A stretch of 64,000 nt of DNA. Source: JANMDU01 sp031418715 (GTDB lineage Bacteria > Pseudomonadota > Gammaproteobacteria > Burkholderiales > Burkholderiaceae_C). The translations under genes were made by a program, and so were the position numbers. The stretch lies in the NCBI GenBank assembly GCA_031418715.1, contig JANOJL010000067.1, positions 134,648 through 198,647 on the forward strand. Direction: 5' to 3'. The notes under the pieces are model-generated. The model saw only the letters and a program-made list of their open reading frames with translations. It searched no databases and was not told where the DNA came from. The stretch's first letter is position 1. Each line of letters opens with the position of its first letter. This document shows positions 40,614 through 48,909 of this stretch, in pieces.

Positions 40614-41563
40614 GCGATCCGTGCGCGGGCTGCAGCGTATTCACGCTTTAAGCGAGCAACCAGATCGGCGGCGCTGGTGACTTCTTTGATCACACCAATG
40701 CCTTGGCCGCAGCCCCAAATGTCTTTCCAGGCTTTGGCATCGCCTGCGCCGCCGAAATTCATTTTGCTGGGGTCGCTCTCGGGGAGTTTGTCGGGATCCA
40801 TGCCAGCGTTTTTGATACTGCCTTTGAGGTAGTTGCCATGTATGCCGGTATAAAAGTTGGAATAAACGATGTCATCTGAGTTGCTCTCGGTGATCATCTT
40901 TTTGTAATCGTCGCTGGCGCGGGCCTCATGCGTGGCGATAAATGGGGAGCCGATATAAGCCAGATCAGCGCCAGCGCATTGGGCGGCAAGGATGGCGTCG
41001 CCGCTGGCAATGGAGCCCGAGAGGGCAATCGCGCCATCAAACCATTGGCGGATTTCTTGCAGCATGGCGAATGGGCTCTTGGTTGAGGCATGGCCGCCTG
41101 CGCCTGCAGCAACAGGAATGAGGCCGGTCGCACCCTTCTCGATCGCTTTGCGGGCAAATACGTTGTTGATCACATCATGCAAAGTAATGCCGCCCCAAGC
41201 TTTCACGGCTTGGTTTACATCTTCGCGCGCGCCCAGGCTGGTGATTATGATGGGCACTTTGTATTTTTCGCACAGCGCCATGTCGTGATCGAGCCGGTCG
41301 TTGCTTTTGTGAACGATCTGATTGATAGCGAATGGAGCAGCAGGCTTAGTGGGATTGGCTTTGTTGTACGCGGCCAGCTCTTCGGTGATCTCAATCAACC
41401 ATTCCTCAACTTGCGCTGCTGGACGTGCATTGAGCGCAGGCATCGAGCCAACGATGCCTGCTTTGCACTGGGCAATCACCAGCTTGGGATTGCTGATGAT
41501 GAACAGCGGGCTGCCGATGACGGGGAAAGGCAGATTTTGGAGGATAGCGGGGATTTGGCGCAT
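40592..41563 (-). CDS. Nitronate monooxygenase family flavoprotein
   Basis: The 323-residue TIM-barrel protein fits the 2-nitropropane dioxygenase/NMO family: FPVIGSPLFIISNPKLVIAQCKAGIVGSMPALNARP at the start, FAINQIVHKSNDRLDHD, PIIITSLGARE, GAGGHASTKSPFAMLQEIR and AQCAGADLAYIGSPFIATHEA. It may oxidise nitronates or act as an FMN enoyl reductase-like enzyme. It follows the acyl-CoA dehydrogenase gene by 36 bp on the same strand, suggesting a shared role in fatty-acid metabolism. Confidence 0.9.
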   Translation of the reverse strand: MRQIPAILQNLPFPVIGSPLFIISNPKLVIAQCKAGIVGSMPALNARPAAQVEEWLIEITEELAAYNKANPTKPAAPFAINQIVHKSNDRLDHDMALCEKYKVPIIITSLGAREDVNQAVKAWGGITLHDVINNVFARKAIEKGATGLIPVAAGAGGHASTKSPFAMLQEIRQWFDGAIALSGSIASGDAILAAQCAGADLAYIGSPFIATHEARASDDYKKMITESNSDDIVYSNFYTGIHGNYLKGSIKNAGMDPDKLPESDPSKMNFGGAGDAKAWKDIWGCGQGIGVIKEVTSAADLVARLKREYAAARARIAALPAYS

Positions 41564-41599
41564 TTTTATCTCTTTTGCGTTTTTAGCGATAAATGATTT

Positions 41600-43390
41600 T
41601 TAAAAAGCTTCGAGCGCGAGAGCAGTGACTGGCTCAGCGCCTTCGACAATGCTGTCGCGCACGCCAGGGGCTTTGCTCAGCATGTGGTCAGCGTAGAAGC
41701 GAGCCGTGATGATTTTGGCTTTCATGAATTCAACATCGTTGCCTGCTTCCAGTTCATCTTCAGCAGCGAGCAGCGAGCGCGCCATTTGCCAGCCAGCAAA
41801 CACATTGCCAGCGAGCATGAGATAAGGCACGCTACCAGCGAATACGGCATTTGGAGAGGCCTTTGTATTGCCCGCGACGAATTCGATCACGTCGATCAAG
41901 GCTTTGCGGGCTGGCGTGAGGCGCTTGAGCACCGCACGAGCCTGCACGCTGTCTCGTGCGGCGAGTGCTTTTTCAGTGGCTTCGATTTGCGACACGATAC
42001 CTTTGGCCATTTGGCCGCCGTCGCGTGAAGTCTTGCGGCCTACGAGGTCGTTGGCTTGAATCGCTGTAGTGCCTTCGTAGATGGTGAGAATTTTTGCATC
42101 ACGGTAATACTGCGCTGCGCCGGTTTCTTCAATGAAGCCCATGCCGCCATGAACCTGCACACCAATTGACGTGACTTCCAAACTCATCTCAGTCGAATAG
42201 CCTTTGACGAGCGGCACCATGAAATCATAAAACGCAGCATTTTGCTTGCGCACTTCAGCATCCGGGTGGTGATGCGCCGCATCGAATGCAGCAGCAGCGC
42301 CAGCGGCCATCGCGCGGCAGCCTTCGGTGTAGGCGCGCATAGTCATGAGCATGCGCTTGACATCGGGGTGGTGAATGATTGCGGCGCTGCCAGGCATGGA
42401 GCCATCGACCGGGCGGCTTTGGACGCGGTCTTTCGCGTACTGCACGGCTTTTTGATAGGCGCGCTCAGCAATCGCAATGCCTTGCATGCCCACGGCATAA
42501 CGCGCGGCATTCATCATGATGAACATGTATTCCAAGCCACGATTTTCTTGGCCAACCAAGTAGCCAATCGCGCCACCGTTGTCGCCATACTGAAGCACTG
42601 CGGTAGGCGAGGCTTTGATGCCCATCTTGTGCTCGATGCTTACGCATTGCACATCGTTGCGTGCTCCTAAAGAACCATCTTTACCGACCATGAATTTCGG
42701 AACGACGAAGAGCGAAATACCCTTCACGCCTTCAGGCGCGCCCTGTACGCGAGCGAGCACGAGATGCACAATGTTCTCGGCCATGTCGTGTTCGCCATAG
42801 GTGATGTAAATCTTCGTGCCGAAGACTTTGTAAGAGCCATCAGGCAGTGGCTCTGCACGGGTGCGCACCAGCGCAAGATCAGAACCTGCTTGCGGCTCTG
42901 TGAGGTTCATCGTGCCCGTCCATTGCCCGCTCACGAGTTTTTCCAGATAGGTGGCCTTGAGCTCATCAGAGCCTGCGGTGAGCAGCGCTTCAATCGCGCC
43001 ATCGGTGAGCAATGGGCACAGCGCAAAGCTCATGTTGGCGCTATTGCACATCTCAATGCAAGCTGCGCCAATCGTCTTGGGCAGTGCTTGGCCACCGTAT
43101 TCAGAAGGATGCTGCAAACCTTGCCAGCCGCCGTCAACATATTGCTTAAACGCTCCTTTAAAGCCCGGCGTGGTCGTTACTTTGCCGTCTTTAAAGAAGG
43201 ATGGGTTTTTATCGCCTTCCCAGTTGAGCGGCGAGAGCACACCTTCATTGAACTTCGCGCATTCTTCGAGCACGGCCTGCGCCGTCTCGTAGCCCGCGTC
43301 TTCAAAGCCAGGAATCTGCGCCACTTGGTCGATGCCAGCAACATGCTTCATGGCAAACAGCATGTCTTTGATGGGGGCTTTGTAGGTCAT
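41600..43390 (-). CDS. Acyl-CoA dehydrogenase, long ~600-residue type
   Basis: The 596-residue protein belongs to the long acyl-CoA dehydrogenase class with an extra C-terminal domain. Motifs include AGSDLALVRTRAEPLPDGSYKVFGTKIYITYGEHDMAENIVHLVLAR (FAD region), GVQVHGGMGFIEETGAAQYYRDAKILTIYEGTTAIQANDLVGRK (catalytic Glu region) and a final ~130-residue tail. It oxidises acyl-CoA to enoyl-CoA and passes electrons to the ETF encoded just upstream. A long inverted repeat separates it from etfA. Confidence 0.95.
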   Translation of the reverse strand: MTYKAPIKDMLFAMKHVAGIDQVAQIPGFEDAGYETAQAVLEECAKFNEGVLSPLNWEGDKNPSFFKDGKVTTTPGFKGAFKQYVDGGWQGLQHPSEYGGQALPKTIGAACIEMCNSANMSFALCPLLTDGAIEALLTAGSDELKATYLEKLVSGQWTGTMNLTEPQAGSDLALVRTRAEPLPDGSYKVFGTKIYITYGEHDMAENIVHLVLARVQGAPEGVKGISLFVVPKFMVGKDGSLGARNDVQCVSIEHKMGIKASPTAVLQYGDNGGAIGYLVGQENRGLEYMFIMMNAARYAVGMQGIAIAERAYQKAVQYAKDRVQSRPVDGSMPGSAAIIHHPDVKRMLMTMRAYTEGCRAMAAGAAAAFDAAHHHPDAEVRKQNAAFYDFMVPLVKGYSTEMSLEVTSIGVQVHGGMGFIEETGAAQYYRDAKILTIYEGTTAIQANDLVGRKTSRDGGQMAKGIVSQIEATEKALAARDSVQARAVLKRLTPARKALIDVIEFVAGNTKASPNAVFAGSVPYLMLAGNVFAGWQMARSLLAAEDELEAGNDVEFMKAKIITARFYADHMLSKAPGVRDSIVEGAEPVTALALEAF

Positions 43391-43438
43391 ATCTTTTGTC
43401 TCGGTTGACGTTGTTAACTAGCGTAGAAAAAGAAAAAG

Positions 43439-43590
43439 ACCGGACGCAGAAGGCGCAAAGGTTACGCAGAAGGCGCAAAAAGATACCAAGAAAGATACTA
43501 AGAAAAAATTCAAAAAATGATATGCAATTTCTGAATTTTTTGTCTTCCTTTTGCGTCTTTTGCGTAACCTTTGCGTCTTCTGCGTCCGGT
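43439..43590. repeat. 42-bp-arm inverted repeat between etfA and the acyl-CoA dehydrogenase gene
   Basis: The arms at 43439-43480 and 43549-43590 pair at 39 of 42 positions. Each arm shows an ~11-nt rhythm (GGACGCAGAA, GGCGCAAAGG, TTACGCAGAA, GGCGCAAAA). A second, inner 10-bp pair AAAAAATTCA / TGAATTTTTT lies near 43503-43541. It fills almost the whole 220-bp gap. Confidence 0.93.
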
Positions 43591-43610
43591 ATTTGTATTT
43601 GAGTTTTGAC

Positions 43611-44543
43611 TTAGAGCTTAGATACCAATTCAGGCACAGCCACAAACAAATCAGCTTCCAGCCCGAAATCGGCCACGCTGAAAATCGGTGCTTCTGCGTC
43701 TTTGTTGATCGCCACGATGACTTTGCTGTCTTTCATGCCGGCTAAGTGCTGAATCGCGCCAGAGATGCCGCAAGCGACATACAGCTGAGGCGCGACGATC
43801 TTGCCGGTTTGGCCGACTTGCCAATCGTTGGGTGCGTAACCTGCATCGACTGCTGCACGGCTTGCGCCGAGTGCAGCGCCCAGCTTATCGGCCAGCGGGG
43901 TCATCACTTCATTGAATTTCTCGGTGGAGCCAAGCGCGCGGCCGCCTGAGACGATGATTTTGGCTGCAGTGAGCTCAGGGCGATCGAGCTTGGCGATTTC
44001 TGAGCCTACGAAGTGACTCTTGCCAGAATCAGCCGCTGCCGTGATCACATCAACCGAAGCTGAGCCGCCGGTGGCTGCTGCTGGATCGAAGCCAGTGGTG
44101 CGCACGGTAATGACTTTCACCACATCGTGGGATTGAACGGTGGCAATTGCGTTGCCCGCGTAGATGCCGCGCTCAAAAGTATCTGGCGCATCGACCTTGG
44201 TGATGTCAGAGATCTGGCCAACATCAAGTTTTGCGGCCACGCGGGGAGCAATATTCTTCCCTGACGCTGTGGACGGAAAGAGAATGTGCGAGTAGGCTGA
44301 TGCAATCGCCAGCACTTGTGCGGCCATGTTTTCCGCCAAGCCATTGGCGAACTGCGCGCCATCGGCATGAATCACCTTGGTCACGCCCGCAATCGCTGCT
44401 GCTGCAGTAGCTGCTGCGCCGGCATTGCTGCCCGCAACTAGCACATGCACATCGCCACCGCAAGCCAGCGCCGCGGTCACAGTGTTGAGGGTGGCGCCTT
44501 TGATGGAGGCATTGTTGTGTTCTGCAATAACTAATGTTGTCAT
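43611..44543 (-). CDS. etfA: Electron transfer flavoprotein alpha subunit
   Basis: EtfA with EtfB carries electrons from acyl-CoA dehydrogenases to ETF-ubiquinone oxidoreductase. From ATG 44543 the protein has 310 residues. The FAD-binding C-terminal domain shows IVSGGRALGSTEKF, ADKLGAALGASRAAVDAGYAPNDWQVGQTGKIVAPQLYVACGISGAIQH and INKDAEAPIFSVADFGLEADLF. Its start is two bases after the etfB stop and an AAGG site lies at the end of etfB. Confidence 0.97.
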   Translation of the reverse strand: MTTLVIAEHNNASIKGATLNTVTAALACGGDVHVLVAGSNAGAAATAAAAIAGVTKVIHADGAQFANGLAENMAAQVLAIASAYSHILFPSTASGKNIAPRVAAKLDVGQISDITKVDAPDTFERGIYAGNAIATVQSHDVVKVITVRTTGFDPAAATGGSASVDVITAAADSGKSHFVGSEIAKLDRPELTAAKIIVSGGRALGSTEKFNEVMTPLADKLGAALGASRAAVDAGYAPNDWQVGQTGKIVAPQLYVACGISGAIQHLAGMKDSKVIVAINKDAEAPIFSVADFGLEADLFVAVPELVSKL

Positions 44544-44545
44544 GA

Positions 44546-45295
44546 TCAAATTACCTTTGCAACGTTTTTCAATTTATCAACCAGCGTGGCCACATCAGGC
44601 ACTTTGATTCCCGCGCCGCGCTTGGCCGGCTCGCTGACCTTGAGCGTTTTAATGCGCGGAGCAACGTCCACACCCAAATCTTCTGGCTTAAAAACATCAA
44701 GCTGCTTTTTCTTGGCCTTCATGATGTTGGGCAGCGTCACGTAGCGCGGCTCATTCAGGCGCAGATCGGTGGTGATAACGGCTGGCAGGCTCACAGAGAG
44801 CGTTTCCAAGCCGCCATCGACTTCGCGCGTCACGTGCGCTTTGCCGTCCACGATTTCTACTTTGCTGGCAAACGTCGCTTGCGGCAAATCAGCCAGTGCT
44901 GCCAGCATTTGGCCTGTTTGGTTGCAATCGTCATCAATCGCTTGTTTGCCGAGGATGATCAGGCCGGGTTGTTCTTTGTCGATGATGGCTTTGAGCAATT
45001 TGGCTACTGCTAAGGGTTGCAGCTCTTCGCTTGTTTCCACCAAAATCGCACGATCCGCGCCAATGGCCATTGCGGTACGCAAGGTTTCTTGGCACTGCGT
45101 GGGGCCGCAGGAGACGACGATGACTTCGGTTGCAAAGCCTTTTTCTTTGAGGCGCGTGGCTTCTTCCACGGCGATTTCGTCAAAAGGGTTCATGCTCATT
45201 TTGACGTTGGCAATATCCACGCCGGTACCATCCGATTTCACTCGGACTTTCACGTTGTAATCTACGACCCGCTTGACGGCGACCAAAACTTTCAT
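44546..45295 (-). CDS. etfB: Electron transfer flavoprotein beta subunit
   Basis: ATG 45295 with AGGAG upstream gives 249 residues (MKVLVAVKRVVDYNVKVRVK). Typical motifs: NPFDEIAVEEATRLKEKG, VVSCGPTQCQETLRTAMAIGADRAILVE, LIILGKQAIDDDCNQTGQM and PAVITTDLRLNEPRYVTLPNIMKAKKK. The subunit binds AMP and forms the heterodimer with EtfA. It is first in the operon etfB-etfA-acyl-CoA dehydrogenase. Confidence 0.97.
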   Translation of the reverse strand: MKVLVAVKRVVDYNVKVRVKSDGTGVDIANVKMSMNPFDEIAVEEATRLKEKGFATEVIVVSCGPTQCQETLRTAMAIGADRAILVETSEELQPLAVAKLLKAIIDKEQPGLIILGKQAIDDDCNQTGQMLAALADLPQATFASKVEIVDGKAHVTREVDGGLETLSVSLPAVITTDLRLNEPRYVTLPNIMKAKKKQLDVFKPEDLGVDVAPRIKTLKVSEPAKRGAGIKVPDVATLVDKLKNVAKVI

Positions 45296-45621
45296 TGACT
45301 GATACTCCTGAGTGTTCTGAGATTGACGTTTACGTAAACTGCTGATCCGCCTTGCATTGTAGGTTGCAGTGCAACAAACTTGCGATTGCAACCTACAAAA
45401 ACCACAAAAACGAACGATCGTTCTATTTTTTAGATTATAGGCAGCTTTGCCAATGCCAATGGAGGCGTAACTCTAATTTCTGTCGACTCAAAGACAGTTG
45501 ATGGTAAATTAACCAACTGCACAGTCGGCAAACCCGGGTAAGCCACTACGCTGCATGCAGAAGTCGCACGTTACATTGCAATGCAACAACCGTTTGAATA
45601 CGTACGATTTTAGGAGTCCGC
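45296..45621. promoter_or_regulatory. Divergent control region of etfBA and dctPQM with several palindromes
   Basis: The 326-bp gap holds (a) an 11-bp palindrome TTGCANTGCAA at 45364-45374 and again at 45576-45586, one near each gene; (b) a 12-bp inverted repeat TTGTAGGTTGCA (45357) / TGCAACCTACAA (45387); (c) a perfect palindrome GAACGATCGTTC at 45412-45423 of the TetR-site kind. No gene is present. Shared control of both operons is inferred. Confidence 0.65.
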
Positions 45622-46635
45622 ATGAAACTCAAGGCCATTTCTTTCGCCGCTTTCGCTTTAGTCAGCAGCATGAGCCTGCAGGCGCAAACTGTGATCACCG
45701 CCTCCAGCTGGCTGCCGCCCACCCACACGCTCTCCATGGCGCAAAAAGAGTGGTGCGATCTGCTGGAGAAAAACACCTCGGGCAAGATGAAATGCAATAT
45801 CTTGCCCCGCGCTGTGTCAGCGCCTCCGGGCACTTTTGATGCCGTGAAAAACGGCTTGGCCGACATCAGCTTCTCCGTGCAAGGCTATCAACCCGGCCGC
45901 TACATCCACACCCAGATGGCCGAGCTGCCCTTCTTGGGCAACTACGCTGAGCCAATCTCTGTGGCCTACAACAAAATCGCCACCAAATACCCGCAATTTG
46001 CCGCCGAGCACCAAGGCATGAAGGTGATTTCCTATTTCACCCATGGCCCTGGCATTGTTTTTAACACCAAGCGCCCGATCAGCAAGGTGGAAGATTTAGG
46101 CGGCCTGAAATTCCGCGTCGGTGGCGGCATGGTCAACGACATCTCCAAAGCCTTGGGCATGAACGTCACGCTCAAGCCGGCGCCAGAATCCTTTGAATTG
46201 CTCAACAGCGGCGTGATGGACGGCACCCTCTTCCCAGCAGAATCCACAGAGTCTTTCCGCATCGACAAAATCATCAAGCACGCCACCACCTTCCCCGGCG
46301 GCCTGTACAACACCAGCTTCGCTTTCGTGATGAACCAAGGCAAATACGACAAGCTCACAGCGGAAGAGAAAAAAGCAGTCGATGCGATCAGCGGCGATGT
46401 CGCCACCCGCATCTACGGCCGTGGCTGGGATAAAGTGGATCGTCGCGCGACAGCGCTGATGCAAGCCAACAATGTGCTGATCACCAAGGCAGATGCGAAG
46501 TTTGTTGCCGATGTGAAAGCCAAGACAGCTTCTCTGGAGACCAAATGGATTGCCGATGCCGAAGCCAAGGGCCTGACGAATGCCAAGGCCGTGTTAGCTG
46601 AATTCCGCGCTGAGATTGCCAAGGCAGAGAAGTAA
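45622..46635 (+). CDS. dctP: TRAP transporter substrate-binding protein (DctP family)
   Basis: The 337-residue periplasmic protein has a signal peptide ending SLQAQT. The DctP fold is supported by TASSWLPPTHTLSMAQKEWCDLLEK, FSVQGYQPGRY, FRVGGGMVNDISKALGMNVT, SGVMDGTLFPAESTESFRI and the C-terminal helix. It delivers an organic acid-like ligand to the DctQM membrane part. The ligand is unknown; genes for acyl-CoA oxidation lie on the other side of the shared promoter. Confidence 0.93.
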   Translation: MKLKAISFAAFALVSSMSLQAQTVITASSWLPPTHTLSMAQKEWCDLLEKNTSGKMKCNILPRAVSAPPGTFDAVKNGLADISFSVQGYQPGRYIHTQMAELPFLGNYAEPISVAYNKIATKYPQFAAEHQGMKVISYFTHGPGIVFNTKRPISKVEDLGGLKFRVGGGMVNDISKALGMNVTLKPAPESFELLNSGVMDGTLFPAESTESFRIDKIIKHATTFPGGLYNTSFAFVMNQGKYDKLTAEEKKAVDAISGDVATRIYGRGWDKVDRRATALMQANNVLITKADAKFVADVKAKTASLETKWIADAEAKGLTNAKAVLAEFRAEIAKAEK

Positions 46636-46655
46636 TTCTTTATCGTTTTAAGAAT

Positions 46656-46753
46656 AGGAACACGGAAGGCACAGAAGTTGCACGGAAAGCACAGAAAATA
46701 CCTTTTTGATTTTTCTGTGTCTTCTGTGGAATTTCCGTGAATTCCGTGTTCCT
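46656..46753. repeat. 43-bp-arm inverted repeat between dctP and dctQ
   Basis: Arms 46656-46698 and 46711-46753 pair with about eight mismatches and enclose only 12 bp. Each arm carries an ~11-nt rhythm (ACACGGAAGG, CACAGAAGTTG, CACGGAAAG, CACAGAAAA). It occupies most of the gap between a binding-protein gene and its membrane subunits. Confidence 0.92.
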
Positions 46754-46780
46754 TTTTCTTGCCTTGTAAAACGTCCATTC

Positions 46781-47278
46781 ATGCGCCTTCAGCTTCAATC
46801 ATTGCTCGATAAGCTCTGCGGCTTGCTCTGCGCCAGTGCCTTGTTTGCCATCATGGTGCTCACGTTTTTTGACGTGGGTGGCCGCAAGTTGTTTTCGCAC
46901 TCCATTCCCGGTTCGCTGGAAATGACTGAGCTGTTGATGGTGATCGTGATTTTTGCCGGTTTGCCCTTGGTGAGCGAACGCGGTGAGCACGTGATTTTTG
47001 ATTCACTGGACAGCGTTTGGCCGGTCTGGGTTGTCAAGCTTCAAAAAGCCTTTGTGCATCTGCTGTGCGCTGCGCTGATGCTTGCGCTGGCCTATCTGAT
47101 GTGGAAGACCGGTGTGCAGTTTGCCGGCTACGGTGAAACCACGGCGCAATTGAAGATCCCCAAATCGCCGTTCATCTTTGGCATGGCCGCGTTTTGCGCC
47201 ATCACCGGTTTGGTACATGCGAGCCTAGCGCTTTACCCCGGAAAAGAAGCGGCTGAAGGCGAAGGAGTCGCGTTATGA
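46781..47278 (+). CDS. dctQ: TRAP transporter small membrane subunit (DctQ family)
   Basis: From ATG 46781 the 165-residue protein has four hydrophobic segments, the usual layout. It includes FAIMVLTFFDVGGRKLFSHSIPGSLEMTELLMVIVIFAGLPLVSERGEHVIFD, in which the GRK and E..ELLM residues are typical. It is the scaffold for DctM. It overlaps dctM by four bases (ATGA). No clear ribosome site is visible at the ATG, which lies 28 bp beyond the inverted repeat. Confidence 0.92.
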   Translation: MRLQLQSLLDKLCGLLCASALFAIMVLTFFDVGGRKLFSHSIPGSLEMTELLMVIVIFAGLPLVSERGEHVIFDSLDSVWPVWVVKLQKAFVHLLCAALMLALAYLMWKTGVQFAGYGETTAQLKIPKSPFIFGMAAFCAITGLVHASLALYPGKEAAEGEGVAL

Positions 47279-48567
47279 CCGAGGCGCTGCTTGGCTTCGC
47301 CGCCATTTTCGCCATGGCTTTGCTGCGCGTACCGCTGGCCTTCGCAATGGCGATTGTGGGCGTTGTGGGCATGGGCCTTACACGCGGCTGGCTGCCTGCC
47401 TTCGCGAGCACGGCTCAAGTGGTGCAGGAAACGGGCTTTGCCTACACGCTGTCAGTCATTCCGCTCTTCATCCTCATGGGAAATTTCGTGGCTCGCGCGG
47501 GGCTCGCACATGAGCTGTTTGCTGCGGCCTACGCATTCATTGGCCATTTGCGCGGCGGCTTGGCGCATGCCACGGTGCTCGCCTGCGCGGGCTTCGGCGC
47601 GATTTGCGGCTCCTCAATTGCCACTGCTGCGACGATGAGCAAGGTGGCCTATCCTTCGATGAAAAAGTTGGGGTATTCAGATTCGCTTTCCACCGGCGTG
47701 ATGGCCGCTGGCGGCACGCTTGGCATCATGATTCCGCCTTCCACCATTATGGTGATCTATGGCATCGTGACTGAAACGAATATTGGCAAGCTCTTCGCAG
47801 CGGGTGTGATCCCGGGTTTGCTCACCGCCGCCATGCTGATGCTGTGTATCGTCTTCATGACCTCGCGCGACCCTGAGCACGCACCTGCGGGCGAGAAAAC
47901 CTCTTGGCCAGATCGCTGGAAGGCATTGCGCGGCATTTGGGGCGTGATCGTCTTGGTGATCATCGTCTTAGGCGGTATTTACGGCGGAATATTCACCGCC
48001 ACTGAAGGCGCAGGCATTGGTGCATCCGGTGCCTTCCTCTTTGCATTGGCTCGACGAAGGCTCACTTGGGGCGTCTTGTTTCAAGTGCTTGTGGAATCCG
48101 CACGCACAACTGCGATGCTCTTCGCCCTGCTGATCGCCGCCACGATTTTTGCCAACTTCGTAAACTTCACCAGCCTACCCAACGATCTGAAAGAATGGAT
48201 CACGAATCTGGGCTTGTCTCCGGTGATGATCATCGCAGCAATGATGTTGATCTACGTGATCTTGGGCACGGTGATGGAAGAGCTCACGATGGTGTTGCTC
48301 ACCATTCCCCTCTTCTTCCCGATCGTTACGGCTTTAGGTTTTGATCCCGTTTGGTTTGGCGTATTGATTGTGATGATCGTACAAATTGGCTTGATCTCGC
48401 CGCCCGTGGGGATGAATCTGTTTGTGCTCAACAGTTTGCTTCCCAAAGTTGGCTTGGCCAATATCTTCAAAGGCTGCTGGCCTTTCGTACTCACGATGAT
48501 TGGTGTACTGATGCTGCTGGTGGCCTTTCCACAATTGAGCCTGTGGTTGCCGGGGTTGATGGAGTAA
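47275..48567 (+). CDS. dctM: TRAP transporter large membrane subunit (DctM family)
   Basis: The 430-residue protein has about 12 hydrophobic segments and is the sodium-coupled transport channel. Motifs include IPLFILMGNFVARAGLAHELFAAAYAFIGHLRGGLAHATVLACAGFGAICGSSIATAATMSKVAYPSM, GGTLGIMIPPSTIMVIYGIVTETNIGKLFAAGVIPG and the late VQIGLISPPVGMNLFVLNSL. The last gene of the operon; no clear terminator follows, but repeat copies do. Confidence 0.95.
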   Translation: MTEALLGFAAIFAMALLRVPLAFAMAIVGVVGMGLTRGWLPAFASTAQVVQETGFAYTLSVIPLFILMGNFVARAGLAHELFAAAYAFIGHLRGGLAHATVLACAGFGAICGSSIATAATMSKVAYPSMKKLGYSDSLSTGVMAAGGTLGIMIPPSTIMVIYGIVTETNIGKLFAAGVIPGLLTAAMLMLCIVFMTSRDPEHAPAGEKTSWPDRWKALRGIWGVIVLVIIVLGGIYGGIFTATEGAGIGASGAFLFALARRRLTWGVLFQVLVESARTTAMLFALLIAATIFANFVNFTSLPNDLKEWITNLGLSPVMIIAAMMLIYVILGTVMEELTMVLLTIPLFFPIVTALGFDPVWFGVLIVMIVQIGLISPPVGMNLFVLNSLLPKVGLANIFKGCWPFVLTMIGVLMLLVAFPQLSLWLPGLME

Positions 48568-48579
48568 CTCTCATCATTC

Positions 48580-48640
48580 GCTGGTACTTACTATTTATTG
48601 GATGGCACTTAGTGCAGCATTTATAAGCGCCAGAGGGGGT
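48580..48640 (-). repeat. Dispersed repeat copy
   Basis: On the minus strand: GGCGCTTATAAATGCTGCAC followed by TAAGTGCCATCCAATAAAT. It is a moderately diverged copy of the consensus. Confidence 0.6.
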
Positions 48641-48682
48641 TTTGGTTTCAATTTCTTAGTTCTTCTAGCGCCTTTTTTTTGA

Positions 48683-48745
48683 GCATTTTAGGTACTTTGC
48701 CGTTATATTTTCTACATAGCTTGCTATTTTTTTGATAGCGATTGT
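48683..48745 (+). repeat. Dispersed repeat copy with attached GC-rich unit
   Basis: GCATTTTAGGTACTTTGCCG, then TTATATTTTCTACATAGC and TTTGATAGCGATTGTG match the consensus. GTAGAGCGGCCACGG follows at 48766, as at 25622. Confidence 0.75.
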
Positions 48746-48909
48746 GTTGTGAGAATTGTTACTTGGGTAGAGCGGCCACGGCACAGCGGCCAGCTCCCTT
48801 TCCTCTACGCCACACAGCGAGAGCGTGTGCAGCACTTGTCTGTCGATCGGCGCATGAGGGCGCGTCGCCTGCGCAGAGCACAGGCTTTAGATTACAGCGT
48901 ACAAAAAAA

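Larger units (their letters stand above)
48568..48909. other. Gene-free region with two dispersed-repeat copies
   Basis: There is no supported gene. It has repeat copies at 48580-48640 (minus) and 48683-48745 (plus) and the GC-rich GTAGAGCGGCCACGG unit at 48766. Confidence 0.6.
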
